A stretch of 64,000 nt of DNA, taken from contig OW121741.1 of assembly GCA_933228675.1 (NCBI GenBank), forward strand, positions 79,522,040-79,586,039. Reading direction: 5' to 3'. A program made the position numbers and the translations under genes. The stretch is from Stomorhina lunata (taxonomy: Eukaryota; Arthropoda; Insecta; Diptera; Rhiniidae). This document shows, piece by piece, positions 36,201 through 44,532 of this stretch (positions within the stretch are counted from its first letter, which is position 1; each line of letters begins with the position of its first letter). Under the pieces are notes generated by a model. It was not told the origin of the DNA and searched no databases. It saw only the letters and a program-made list of their open reading frames with translations.

Positions 36201-36563
36201 TTGATAGACAAATTTTCTATAGAAAAAGTTTTGATAAAAAAATTTTCTATAGAAAAATTTTTGATAAAAAATTTTCAATAGAAAAAATTTTTTTAAAAGA
36301 ATTTTTGATAAAAAAATAGAGAAAAATTTTTGATAAAAAATATCTATTTTAGTAAAAAGTATAAAAAACGGCAACTCTGCCGACTATTTTTTGTTGTGTT
36401 CTCTTTGTGCCGAACCGTGATTTAAAATTACTAAAAAGATATACCTGGGGGGTTACTCCATATTTCGATTCGAAAATAAAATTGAATTTGTATGCTTAAA
36501 GCATTGGGTTTCGAAAAAATTTTCTTTCGAATCGAGATACGGAGTAACCCCCCCCCCCCCTGG
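30261..36563 (+). repeat. Higher-order tandem array, eight units of 682-937 bp
   Basis: The anchor CGGCAACTCTGCCGAC occurs at 30833, 31761, 32698, 33380, 34119, 34895, 35671 and 36369, giving periods 928, 937, 682, 739, 776, 776 and 698. Each unit has a variable AT-rich half built from AAAAATTTTTGATAAAAA and TTTCTATAGAAA words. It also has a conserved half of about 330 bp: the anchor, GTTGTGTTCTCTTTGCG, a palindromic MITE, AAACATTGGGAATATTTTTG and GATATTTTCGATCC. Length differences come from gain or loss of the short words. It lies in the spire intron between 27179 and 36604. Confidence 0.95.
36449..36559. mobile_element. Palindromic MITE at array end with CTGG duplication
   Basis: This is the only array copy with both complete ends: GGGGTTACTCC at 36449 and GGAGTAACCCC at 36541, the latter extended to 13 C. 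CTGG lies at 36445-36448 and 36560-36563. In the inner units the right end runs directly into ACGGAGTAAACATTGGG. The array therefore seems to have grown from a MITE insertion. Confidence 0.7.
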
Positions 36564-36604
36564 TTATGTGTGATAATTTAAGTATAATATATTTTTAAAC
36601 TCAC

Positions 36605-36722
36605 CATCTTCTGTCATGTGGGTAATAAGTTCTTCCAATTCTTGAGACATTGGACACTGTTCATCTTCATGTAGATTGTAATCCAAGGCATTATAGACAA
36701 TAGCAGCAACATTACGGAGGAT
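36605..36722 (-). CDS. spir: spire exon: KIND domain core (ALDY motif)
   Basis: The acceptor is CTATTTCCAG and the donor GATG|GTGAGTTT on the minus strand. The 118 bases give 39 codons plus one base: [39 protein letters not shown]. This matches the [30 protein letters not shown] stretch of vertebrate Spire KIND as I recall it. Spire nucleates actin through WH2 repeats and pairs with a formin through KIND; in Drosophila it is needed for oocyte polarity. The next exon in the gene is 9.4 kb away across the higher-order array. The donor lies only 42 bp from the array's poly-C end. Confidence 0.93.
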
Positions 36723-36920
36723 CTGGAAATAGAACGAGGGGATAAAAAAAATAGATTAATAGAATTCTAGATAGAAATTCGAACTAAAAATTTAAAAACT
36801 CAAATTAATATACATATAATTTATGGATTTAGTTAAAACATTTAATATTTAATGACTTTAATTTTTCCCACTATTACTTGAACTATAAATTATTCATTTG
36901 TCTCCCCTAATTTTTATTAC

Positions 36921-37020
36921 CTGAAGTCTTTGTTGCCACTGTTTTTGTTTTTTTTTGAAATTCTCATTCCCAAAGAAGTTGTAAATTAAAGAATTAGTGA
37001 GAAAATTGTCTCGTTGGCAA
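36921..37020 (-). CDS. Candidate upstream spire exon
   Basis: The minus strand has an acceptor-like GAAATTTTTCAG and a donor CAG|GTAATA around 100 bases. One base completes a previous codon. Then 33 codons follow without a stop, including CQRDNFLTNSLIYNFFGNEN and FKKKQKQWQQRLQ, ending in phase 0. That is exactly the phase at which exon 36722 starts, across a 198-bp intron. I cannot match these residues to Spire, and the sequence is AT-rich, so chance remains possible. Confidence 0.35.
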
Positions 37021-38164
37021 CTGAAAAATTTCTACATAGTTCCAATACTTCACGTATAATGTAAAATATGTTACATGTTATGTCGTATGTAAGTTATAAT
37101 GTAAGTCCGATGTCTGTCTGATGAGCAAAAGGGATTGGTTATGAAAATTATAATAATGGATTAAAAACATGCAATTTTTTTTATTTTTTGCGAAAATATT
37201 AAATAAAGAAAAAAACTTATTGCGTAGACGTGAAAGAGTATGAGAAATATAAAGAAAATTAATGATTTTCACAGAATTTTAATGATTTTAAGTGGAATAT
37301 TAAATCTATGAATTTTTAGTAAATTTTTTCCGTTTTTCATATTTCTTCTAGAACAATTGACTCCAAGAGAAAGTTAGTTAACTTCTTTAAAAAAAAACTT
37401 TATTGTAAAAAAATTTTCGACAAAGTTTTAAAAATTTTTATAGATTCTGGCAGATAATATTTATCACAAAGCGAATAAAGTTCCGATTTATACAAAAATG
37501 TTCTCTCCTCGTTTGTGACTTTATTAATCCATTTACATATTTTAAAGCAATCAAACCTTAATGGGGTAGAATAGTCTTTATCAAAACCCCGCCCACGGTC
37601 TTTAATACTTTTTTACTCCCACAAATTTTGTTTCTCTTTATGAATTTTTATAGAAAGTTTTGGCATGGAAAAATTTTGTTTGAGAAAATTTTTCGAAAGA
37701 AAAATATTTTTTTTGAAAATTTTCGCTTAAAATATTTGTATCGGAAAATTCTTCAATGAAAAATATTTTTTAAAAAGGTTTATCAAAAATTTTGGGACAT
37801 CAAACATTTAGTTAAAAAGTTTTACTGTAGTGTATTGCACTAAGATCCCATTTTATTAAAAATATTTATTATTGTAATAAATAGTTTAAAACGTTGGTGA
37901 AGAAATCTTTTCTTGACGCGTTTCGATGGTTGGTTAGACCATCTCATCAGGAGGATTATCCCTAACTCTAGACATAGCGAAAACCATACATTATATCTTA
38001 TATTTTTATTATTCACACCAGTTTCATTAATGATCCGTGATATTTACGAAAATTACAAAAAGTCTTCGGCTTCTGGTGGTATGTGCTGCCTACGCTTGCC
38101 TATAACTATAGTTAAAGCCCTTGGCTAATTGCTAATTGCCCTTGGCTAATTTTAACAAATGTAA
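37021..38164. other. No gene recognised
   Basis: AT-rich DNA. Near 37915-37950 is GACGCGTTTCGATGGTTGG followed by a CATCTCATCAGGA phrase that looks like part of a dispersed repeat. A plus-strand 71-residue frame (37913-38128) has no motif that I recognise. Confidence 0.45.
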
Positions 38165-38189
38165 TCACAACTTAAAATGGCTGGTTTTA

Positions 38190-38596
38190 CACAAGACGCA
38201 ACAAAATTTCTTTTGTATGGATCGATCGAATAAGTTCAGAACATAATCATCAAATTCTCGAAAAACTAACATGTACGAGGCATTGAAGGCAAAGCTTATC
38301 GCATCATTTCCTGATTCCGAAGAAAAACGAATCAGAAAACTTATGACAGAAGTCGAGGTGTCTGATATAAAGCCGTCCAGTTTCATAATTTATATGCGAT
38401 CCTTAGCTTAAGGTAAAGTATCTGAAGATATTTAAAAACAATTTTGGATGCTGTGACTCCCTTCGCAAATGAAGGCCATTTCGTCAGTCAGTCAGTGAAA
38501 ATCGTTTAGAGTAACTTTCCAACTTTGCTGATAGAATTTGATTTCTTCGGCACGAAAATCAATGCAATTTCCGAACGTTTTAACAGATTGATAATA
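38190..38596 (+). pseudogene. Gag relic of an LTR (Ty3/gypsy-like) retrotransposon
   Basis: The plus-strand reading gives YEALKAKLIASFPDSEEKR, then RKLMTEVEVSDIKPSSFIIY and MRSLA, followed after a stop by weaker matches (FANEGHF, near 38470). The pattern L-x-K-LI-x-xF-x-DSEEKRI-x-KL, then DxKPSxFI-x-MR, is typical of gag in insect gypsy-like elements. No LTR, protease or polymerase is near. A TA-flanked MITE is inserted at its right edge. Confidence 0.75.
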
Positions 38597-38854
38597 TCGT
38601 TACTTTAATATAGAAAGGCCCTAAGTCGTTTTTCATTCAAATCGCTTTTTACAGTTTTATCTAATAAAAATTTATAAAAATCTTTCAATTTTAAAAAACA
38701 TTATTGTAGTAAATAATTCTTTAGAGAATTTAGTGAAAAACTGCGTTTAAGAAATTTCTGTGTCTTCAAAACTTAAGATTTTATTTTGTTTTTTTCCACT
38801 CTTCTGTGATGTAAGAAAAATATTACTTAGGGCTTTTCTATATTAAAGTAACGA
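38597..38854. mobile_element. MITE, 258 bp, TA duplication
   Basis: TA flanks both ends (38595-38596 and 38855-38856). The inverted ends of about 28 bp share TCGTTACTTTAATATAGAAA then CCCTAAGT. No coding capacity. TA flanks suggest mobilisation by a Tc1/mariner-type enzyme. A similar half-end, CACTTTAATATAGAAAATG, occurs at 15304. Confidence 0.85.
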
Positions 38855-39880
38855 TATGGAACTTCAACTATAAGACCTTTGCTCTAAAATGAAATTATTC
38901 GTCATATCAAGAAACCAAAACTTAATACTATAGACAACTAGTCACTAGTTCTATACTCAGGGAATCGTTTAAGAATTAAAACATTTGAGACTAAAACTCG
39001 TTCGATAGAAATTTTATCGTTTTATTTTTTCAAGCAAAAATAAAAGTTATTTTTTAACATTTATTTTTCCGAGCAAAAAAAAGCAGTTATTTTTGATTTT
39101 TTCAAGCAAGAATAAAAGTTATTTTTTGACTTTTATTTTTTCAAGCAAAAATAAAAGTTATTTTTTAACTTTTATTTTTTCGAGCAAAAAAAAAAACAGT
39201 TAGTTTTGACTTTTATTTTTTCAAGCAAGAATAAAAGTTATTTTTTGATTTTTATTTTTTTCGAGCAAAAATAAAAGTTATTTTTTAACTTTTATTTTTT
39301 CGAGCAGAAATAAAAGTTATTTTTAGACTTTTATATTTTTGAGCAAAACAAACAGTTATTTTTGAATTTTATTTTTTCAAGCAAGCATAAAAGTTATTTT
39401 TTGACTTTTATTTTTTCGAGCAAAAATAAAAGTTATTTTTTGACTTTTATTTATTCGAGCAGAAATAAAAGTTATTTTTGTTTGAAATTATGATAATTTT
39501 ATTGAAAAATTTTTTCAAACAAAGATAATTTTTCAGGGAAAATAATTAATATATGCTCAAAAATTAATGGAGTTGAGTTTTGCAATCATAATTGTTGTTG
39601 GAAACACAAAAGTGACTTTTATTTCTGCTCAAAAAAAAAAAAAATAAAAGTCAAAAACAAATTTTTCTTTTTGCTCGTATAATAAAAGTCAAAAATAACA
39701 GTTATTTTTGCTCGAAAAAATAAAAGTTAAAAATAACTGGTATTTTTGCTCAAAAACTGTTATTTTTGCTCAAAAAAATAAAAATCAAAAAATAACTGCT
39801 ATTTTTTTCTTAAAAAATAAAAATTTGATTTTTAAAAAAGCATCGACATTTTATGAAAATTTGGTTAAGACTATCAAAAT

Positions 39881-40817
39881 TAGGGTTTCGGTTCGGTTTT
39901 CGGTTTTTTAAATAAAACTATTTCAGTTTAAATTTGTAGGAAAATTTAGATAACTTCATTAAAACATATTATAATTTAATACTAAAATTCAGGAAAATAA
40001 TGCAGGTTTTTTATATAAGGGATTTCTTAAATAAGTGTTGTTTCTTTTAGAGAAACTGCAGAGCCCCTTGAGCGTGAATAATTTTGGCATCCGAGCGACA
40101 AATTGCTTCAATAGTAATTTTTACAAATAGTAAAGATTTTAAAGAATTTACAATTTCAGAGTCGATAGAATGAAGCAAATCTAAGGTCAACAGCATTTCT
40201 AAACTTTCATGAATACTTTGTTTTAGAAGCAGAAATCTAAGAGTAAACTTAATTCACGATTATGATGCTTTTTAACGCTTGTTTGTAAAATATTATAACG
40301 AACTGACGAATTTTTTAAATACTGATCAGTTTTTCTTAAAGCCTCTAGGTTCAATTGTATATGGACAATCGGTTTTAAATAAGTCAAAATGTTATCCTCG
40401 CCGTCTTCAAAATTGATTTTCAGATACAAATTTGATATTGGCTGCTGATCCATCTATAGTACATACTACGATATTTGTATTAAGTGAAATATCAACCTCT
40501 ATTAGCCTTTGTCTAATGGTTCCCTGCGTTTGCTTGAAATTACACGTTCCTAAAATACGGCCCAGGTTATAAAATTTACCATGAGAATCGTGAATGTTTA
40601 CGTAAACATCTTTTGCTTGTTTCATTCTTCTGCTTCATTAAATAGAAAAATTACGTGCAAATTTATGATAAGCTAATGTTATTTCTGAATAATACGAACA
40701 AAAAATTTTGAAAAATAAATAGCTAAAACCGCGTTTTTTTCTACGGTTTTCGGTTTCGGTTTTGAGGCATAAAAAACCGAGGTTTCGGTTTCGGTTAAAA
40801 CCGAACTGCAAACCCTA
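39881..40817 (-). mobile_element. hAT element, 937 bp, exact 8-bp duplication
   Basis: ATCAAAAT lies at 39873-39880 and 40818-40825. The related family Y copy at 22843 reads GACTATGAAAATGGTATAC without the insert, giving the empty site. The ends are TAGGGTTTCGGTTCGG and, reversed, TAGGGTTTGCAGTTCGG, followed on both sides by runs of CGGTTT words. It carries a decayed transposase. Confidence 0.92.
40223..40625 (-). pseudogene. hAT transposase relic
   Basis: Two overlapping minus-strand frames, split by a frameshift near 40430. The first reads DVYVNIHDSHGKFYNLGRIL, then RLIEVDISLNTNIVVCTID, GSAANIKF; the second NLYLKINFEDGEDNILTYLK. The pattern LGRI-x-G, RL-x-x-x-x-IS-x-x-x-x-VV-x-CTxDGxA fits the core of hAT transposases, where the D of TxDG is catalytic. 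The rest of the enzyme is missing, so the element is non-autonomous. Confidence 0.7.
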
Positions 40818-40912
40818 ATCAAAATGGTATACTTCGTTTAATTCTCCGGCATTTCCTCGCGGTTGCTGATTTTAATAAAAAATTCAAAAATAACAGTTAT
40901 TTTCGGACCCTG

Positions 40913-42112
40913 AAAATAACATTAAACGGAAATATTGCTTGTACGAAAGCCAAACATTTTAAAAAATTTCGTTGTGATCAGTCCATATTTAGCTCCCATA
41001 TACGATCTACTATGAAAGTCACTTACAAAATTCTGAATAAAGTTAATCTGAAGATACTTATCATTTAACGGTCTTGGTTAAGATCACAATTCCCAAGCTT
41101 TTTTTTTTACAAAATTGTAACAAAGATCCCAAAATTGTAGAACTTAACATTTTCTTCGTTATTTAAACAGAATTAATTACATACTCTAATTTCTATGTTT
41201 CCAAATCAACTTTCAAAAAGTTTGGGTTATCTTTTAAAATGTACTTGATAAAAACTAAAACAAATTGAAACATAATTTTATGATGTTATTCGTCTGACCT
41301 TTAAAAAATTTCATTTACATGTTAAATAAGAAAACAAAAAAAATCTCATACTTTATTTTTCTTCCATATCAACAAAATAATACAAAATTATTTAAATAAA
41401 GAATAAATGTAAAAACAAAGGCCCCACAAGAAACAAAAAAAAAAACGTAAAATTATAATACAAAAATATGATTATTTCACAAATGAACAAAAAAATCTAA
41501 AAAAAAATTCACAAAAGTAATAAAATAAAATTACATTCCCGACTATTATTCATTCTTAAAGCTTGAAGAAGCTCACTCCTATTGGCCACTCTAAAGCAAC
41601 GTTGTTCATTATTTGCATGGCATTAAGATTGAGCACTTTCATTTACAAACGCTCACCATTTGGCCAACGTTGCTCTCAAGTGCTTGCAGCAAAGCTTGAA
41701 CGATTAAAGCACGATCAGAGTGTGTGTTCTTTTCAATGGTCGATTGTTGCATGAAGTGATGATGGTCATCATCATCATAAAAATTTTGAAATAAAAAATT
41801 CATAATAAAATATAACAAAAAAACTTCTGAATAAAGATTTAAACGAATTGCAGGAAAATATAACAAAAAATGTTATGATGAAAAAAAAAAATATATAAAT
41901 AAAGTTGAGATTAATATAAAAAACTACAACTAGACTTTGGTTTAGTAATAAATGCATTTTGATTACATCATTCATATTTCCACACTAGAGTGATTTCCCA
42001 TTTAGCAGCCTGTTACCGGCCTCCTCTCTCTCTCTCTCCGTTAAAACATATGAAAAGAATACCAGTAAGAGAATTAGTTTTCGATAAAAAAAATATACAC
42101 TGGAAAAAATTA
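40913..42112. other. AT-rich, one possible exon at about 41659-41754 (minus)
   Basis: On the minus strand MQQSTIEKNTHSDRALIVQ, ALLQALESNVGQM is followed by the donor-like ATG|GTGAGCG at about 41659. The local base composition is richer than the surroundings. The family is not recognised and no acceptor is clear. The rest is AT-rich and featureless. Confidence 0.35.
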
Positions 42113-42527
42113 CACTGCTCTGCAAAAATTCATTTTTTGTCTTTCCTTTTAATAAAACTATGCGGACTATATGGATCTTGATGCGCTAAACTCAAATCCG
42201 TTTTCGGTTTTTTTCCATCAGATCTGGATTTTTTAAATAAATTAGTCAGGTACGGAGACCTATTTCGTCCTAACTCGAGAACGACTCATCCGATTTTCAA
42301 AATTAAAACACTTGAAGATGCATAACAAAATTTATTTTAGTCTAATATAATTTTTCTGTATCTCTTGTCGTTTTGGAGTTATTTAGAAATTAATGGAGAA
42401 AAAATTTTTTTTCGTGCGAAATTCGTAATTTTTTTCAGGTTAAAAATGTAATTTAAAAAGTAAAGTAAAATTTTAACATTTTAAACATTTTTCTAAGAGC
42501 TACATATCTTAAGAATAAAATAAGCTA

Positions 42528-43811
42528 ATGGGTGTTTTTTTTTAGAGGTATAGAACTTCGAATTGAAATAAAACACAAGAAAATCGTTTTAATGTCCATC
42601 AATTTGGCTTTATTGGAAGGATAATTTTATGCCATTAATGTTTAAATATGATTTCGGGCATGTGGCCGCCGCGGCTGGCTCGAATAAAGCCAATTCTACA
42701 GGTCCAATTTTCAACTACTTTTTCGAGCATATGGGGCCGTATGTTGGCAATAACGCCACGAATGTTGGCTTCCAAGTCCCCTAACGTTTCTGGTTTGTTG
42801 GCGTAGACGAGCGACTTCACATATCCCCAAAGAAAATAATCCAGTGGTGTCAAATCGCACGATCTTGGTGGCCAATTGACAGGTCCATTCCGCGAAATTA
42901 TGCGCTCATCGAATGTTTCCTTCAATAAATCAATTGTGACGTGCGCTGTGTGGCATGTAGCGCCGTCTTGTTGGAACCACAACTCATCCACATTCATGCC
43001 ATCCAATTGGGGAACAAAATAGTCGGTTATCATGGCTCTATACCGGTCTCCATTTATGGTAACTGACTCTCCAGCATTATTTCGGAAGAAGTATGGCCCA
43101 ATGACTCCACCAGCCCATAGAGCACACCAAACAGTCAGTTTTTGTGGATGTAATGGCGTCTCATGGGTCTCATGTGGATTCTCTTCACTCCAAATGCGGC
43201 AATTTTGCTTGTTGACGTAGCCATTCAACCAAAAATGAGCCTCATCACTGAACAAAATTTTGCGATGAAAATCAGCATCGAGATCAATCTCATTTTCGGC
43301 CCATACACCAAAATCACGGCTTTAATTCTTGCACAAGCTGGATCTTGTAAGGTCGCAAGCCAAGATCTTTGGGCAAAATCTTCCATAAAGTTGATGGACA
43401 AAGCTCCAATTGCTGTGCACGGTGGCGAATCGATTCATTCGGGTCCTCTTCAACACTTTGCTCTACAGCGGCAATTGTTTCATCGTGCGCACTGTTCGAC
43501 GTCGCTGCGGATGCGTATTATCACATAGAGTAAACGTAGTGCGAAAACGATCCATGGTTAACCGAATTAATTGCTCTGATGGACGATTATGTCGACCATA
43601 AAATGGACGGAGCTTGCGGTAAACTTCGCGAACTGAACCATTATTTTCGAAATAAATTTGCACGATTTGCAAGCGTTGTTCTTTTGTCAACCTGTTCATG
43701 ATGAAATGGCAAACCAAACTAAATATTAATCACTTGACAGCTGACAAAATGGCCGCCAGTTAAAAAAGTGATGCCAACTTAAAGTTCTATACCTCAATAA
43801 AAAACACCCGA
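42528..43811 (-). mobile_element. Mariner (DD41D, rosa-like) copy 2, 1284 bp
   Basis: TA lies at 42526-42527 and 43812-43813. The terminal repeats are the same as in the 10007 copy (ATGGGTGTTTTTTTTTAGAG left; TCGGGTGTTTTTTATTGAGG reversed right). It is nearly identical to that copy along its length but has internal indels that break the gene. Confidence 0.95.
42635..43717 (-). pseudogene. Mariner DD41D transposase, broken by small indels
   Basis: Relative to 10077-11204 it has a 20-bp deletion near 43318 and a one-base deletion near 43482, both shifting the frame. It also has a short insertion near 42628 that changes the C-terminus. The catalytic half (FSDEAHFWLNG, LWFQQDGATCHTA, CDLTPLDYFLWGY) is still open from 43255 to 42635, and the N-terminal half from 43717 to about 43463. 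Its residues V and P at the two positions noted for the intact copy look like the ancestral state, since V also fits the sequence at 5075. Confidence 0.95.
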
Positions 43812-44152
43812 TATAAACCATAAAAATCGGTTTAAAAATGTGAATTTTATTACCAAATTACCGCAGGTACCCAATATTGCAATGCAACCAACCTTACATA
43901 TGACCATAAGATTTCATTAGGTATTTTGAAAATCGGATGAGTCGTTCTCGAGTTAGGACGAAATAGGTCTCGGTACCAGACTAATTTAAGGGGAAAAATT
44001 TGCCACGCCCATAAAAAATCCAGATCTGATGGAAAAAACCGACAACGGATCTGAGTTTAGCGCATCAAAATCCATGTAGTCCACATAGTTTTATTAAAAG
44101 GTGAATTTGACTGCAGAGCAGTGTTATTGGTCCTCTCTACTTTGATGTGAAA

Positions 44153-44200
44153 CAAGTAAGAAACTGCTATAGTTAATCCTTGCCAGATAGTTCAAATGCC
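44153..44200 (+). mobile_element. 5' fragment of a family A repeat
   Basis: AACAAGTAAGAAACTGCTATAGT matches the family A start over about 23 bases, then diverges. Confidence 0.5.
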
Positions 44201-44213
44201 AAATCTATAGGAA

Positions 44214-44357
44214 TCATTCCTGAAGCAAAGAAAATGTTTGTGTCATCATTCAATTTAGTGTCAGATTCTGAGACTACCGATCGACTCAGAATCTGACACT
44301 AAATCGAATCGAGAAAATTTAATGATGGCACAGATATTTTCTTTGGTTCAAGAATGA
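44214..44357. repeat. Long imperfect hairpin
   Basis: The arms TCATTCCTGAAGCAAAGAAA, then AATTTAGTGTCAGATTCTGA, are mirrored by TCAGAATCTGACACTAAAT, then TATTTTCTTTGGTTCAAGAA. The inner 15 bp are perfect around a 12-base loop (44273-44284). The total is 144 bp. Confidence 0.85.
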
Positions 44358-44532
44358 TGAAAATGGGTCTAACTTAGGGTTTGCAGTTCGGTTTTAACCG
44401 AAACTTTGGTTTTTTATGCCTCAAAACCGAAACCGAAAACCGTAGAAAAAAACGCGGTTTTAGCTATTTATTTTTCCTAATTTTGTTGGTATTATTCAGA
44501 AATAACATAAGCTTATCATAAATTTGCACGTA

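Larger units (their letters stand above)
39010..40912. mobile_element. Family Y repeat, second copy, split by a hAT element
   Basis: It consists of imperfect 37-40-bp units (TTATTTTTTCGAGCAAAAAT and its reverse) in opposite orientation on the two sides of about 39540, so it could fold back. It continues at 39845-39880 and 40818-40912, where it matches 22805-22927 up to the terminal CGGACCCTG. The left end is not clear. Confidence 0.65.
42113..44123. mobile_element. Long-TIR (fold-back) element, TTA duplication, split by mariner
   Basis: Left arm 42113-42330 and right arm 43890-44123 are inverted copies of each other. Shared words in order are CACTGCTCTGCA, CCTTTTAATAAAACTATG, GATGCGCTAAACTCA, CCATCAGATCTGGATTTTTT and GAGACCTATTTCGTCCTAAC, then TCGAGAACGACTCATCCG. 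TTA flanks both sides (42110-42112 and 44124-44126). The spacer has no coding frame of its own and contains the mariner at 42528-43811. Confidence 0.85.

Noticed and set aside
30526..36374. Many KFFYQKF- and KIFDKN-rich frames inside the higher-order array
   Set aside because: They are readings of the AT-rich variable half of each unit and differ with every indel, so no selection on a protein is apparent.
38953..40912. CAGGGAATCG at 38953 as the left end of the second family Y copy
   Set aside because: The 8 bases outside (TCTATACT region) do not match the 8 bases after 40912 (AAAATAAC), and the following sequence is not family Y until about 39010.
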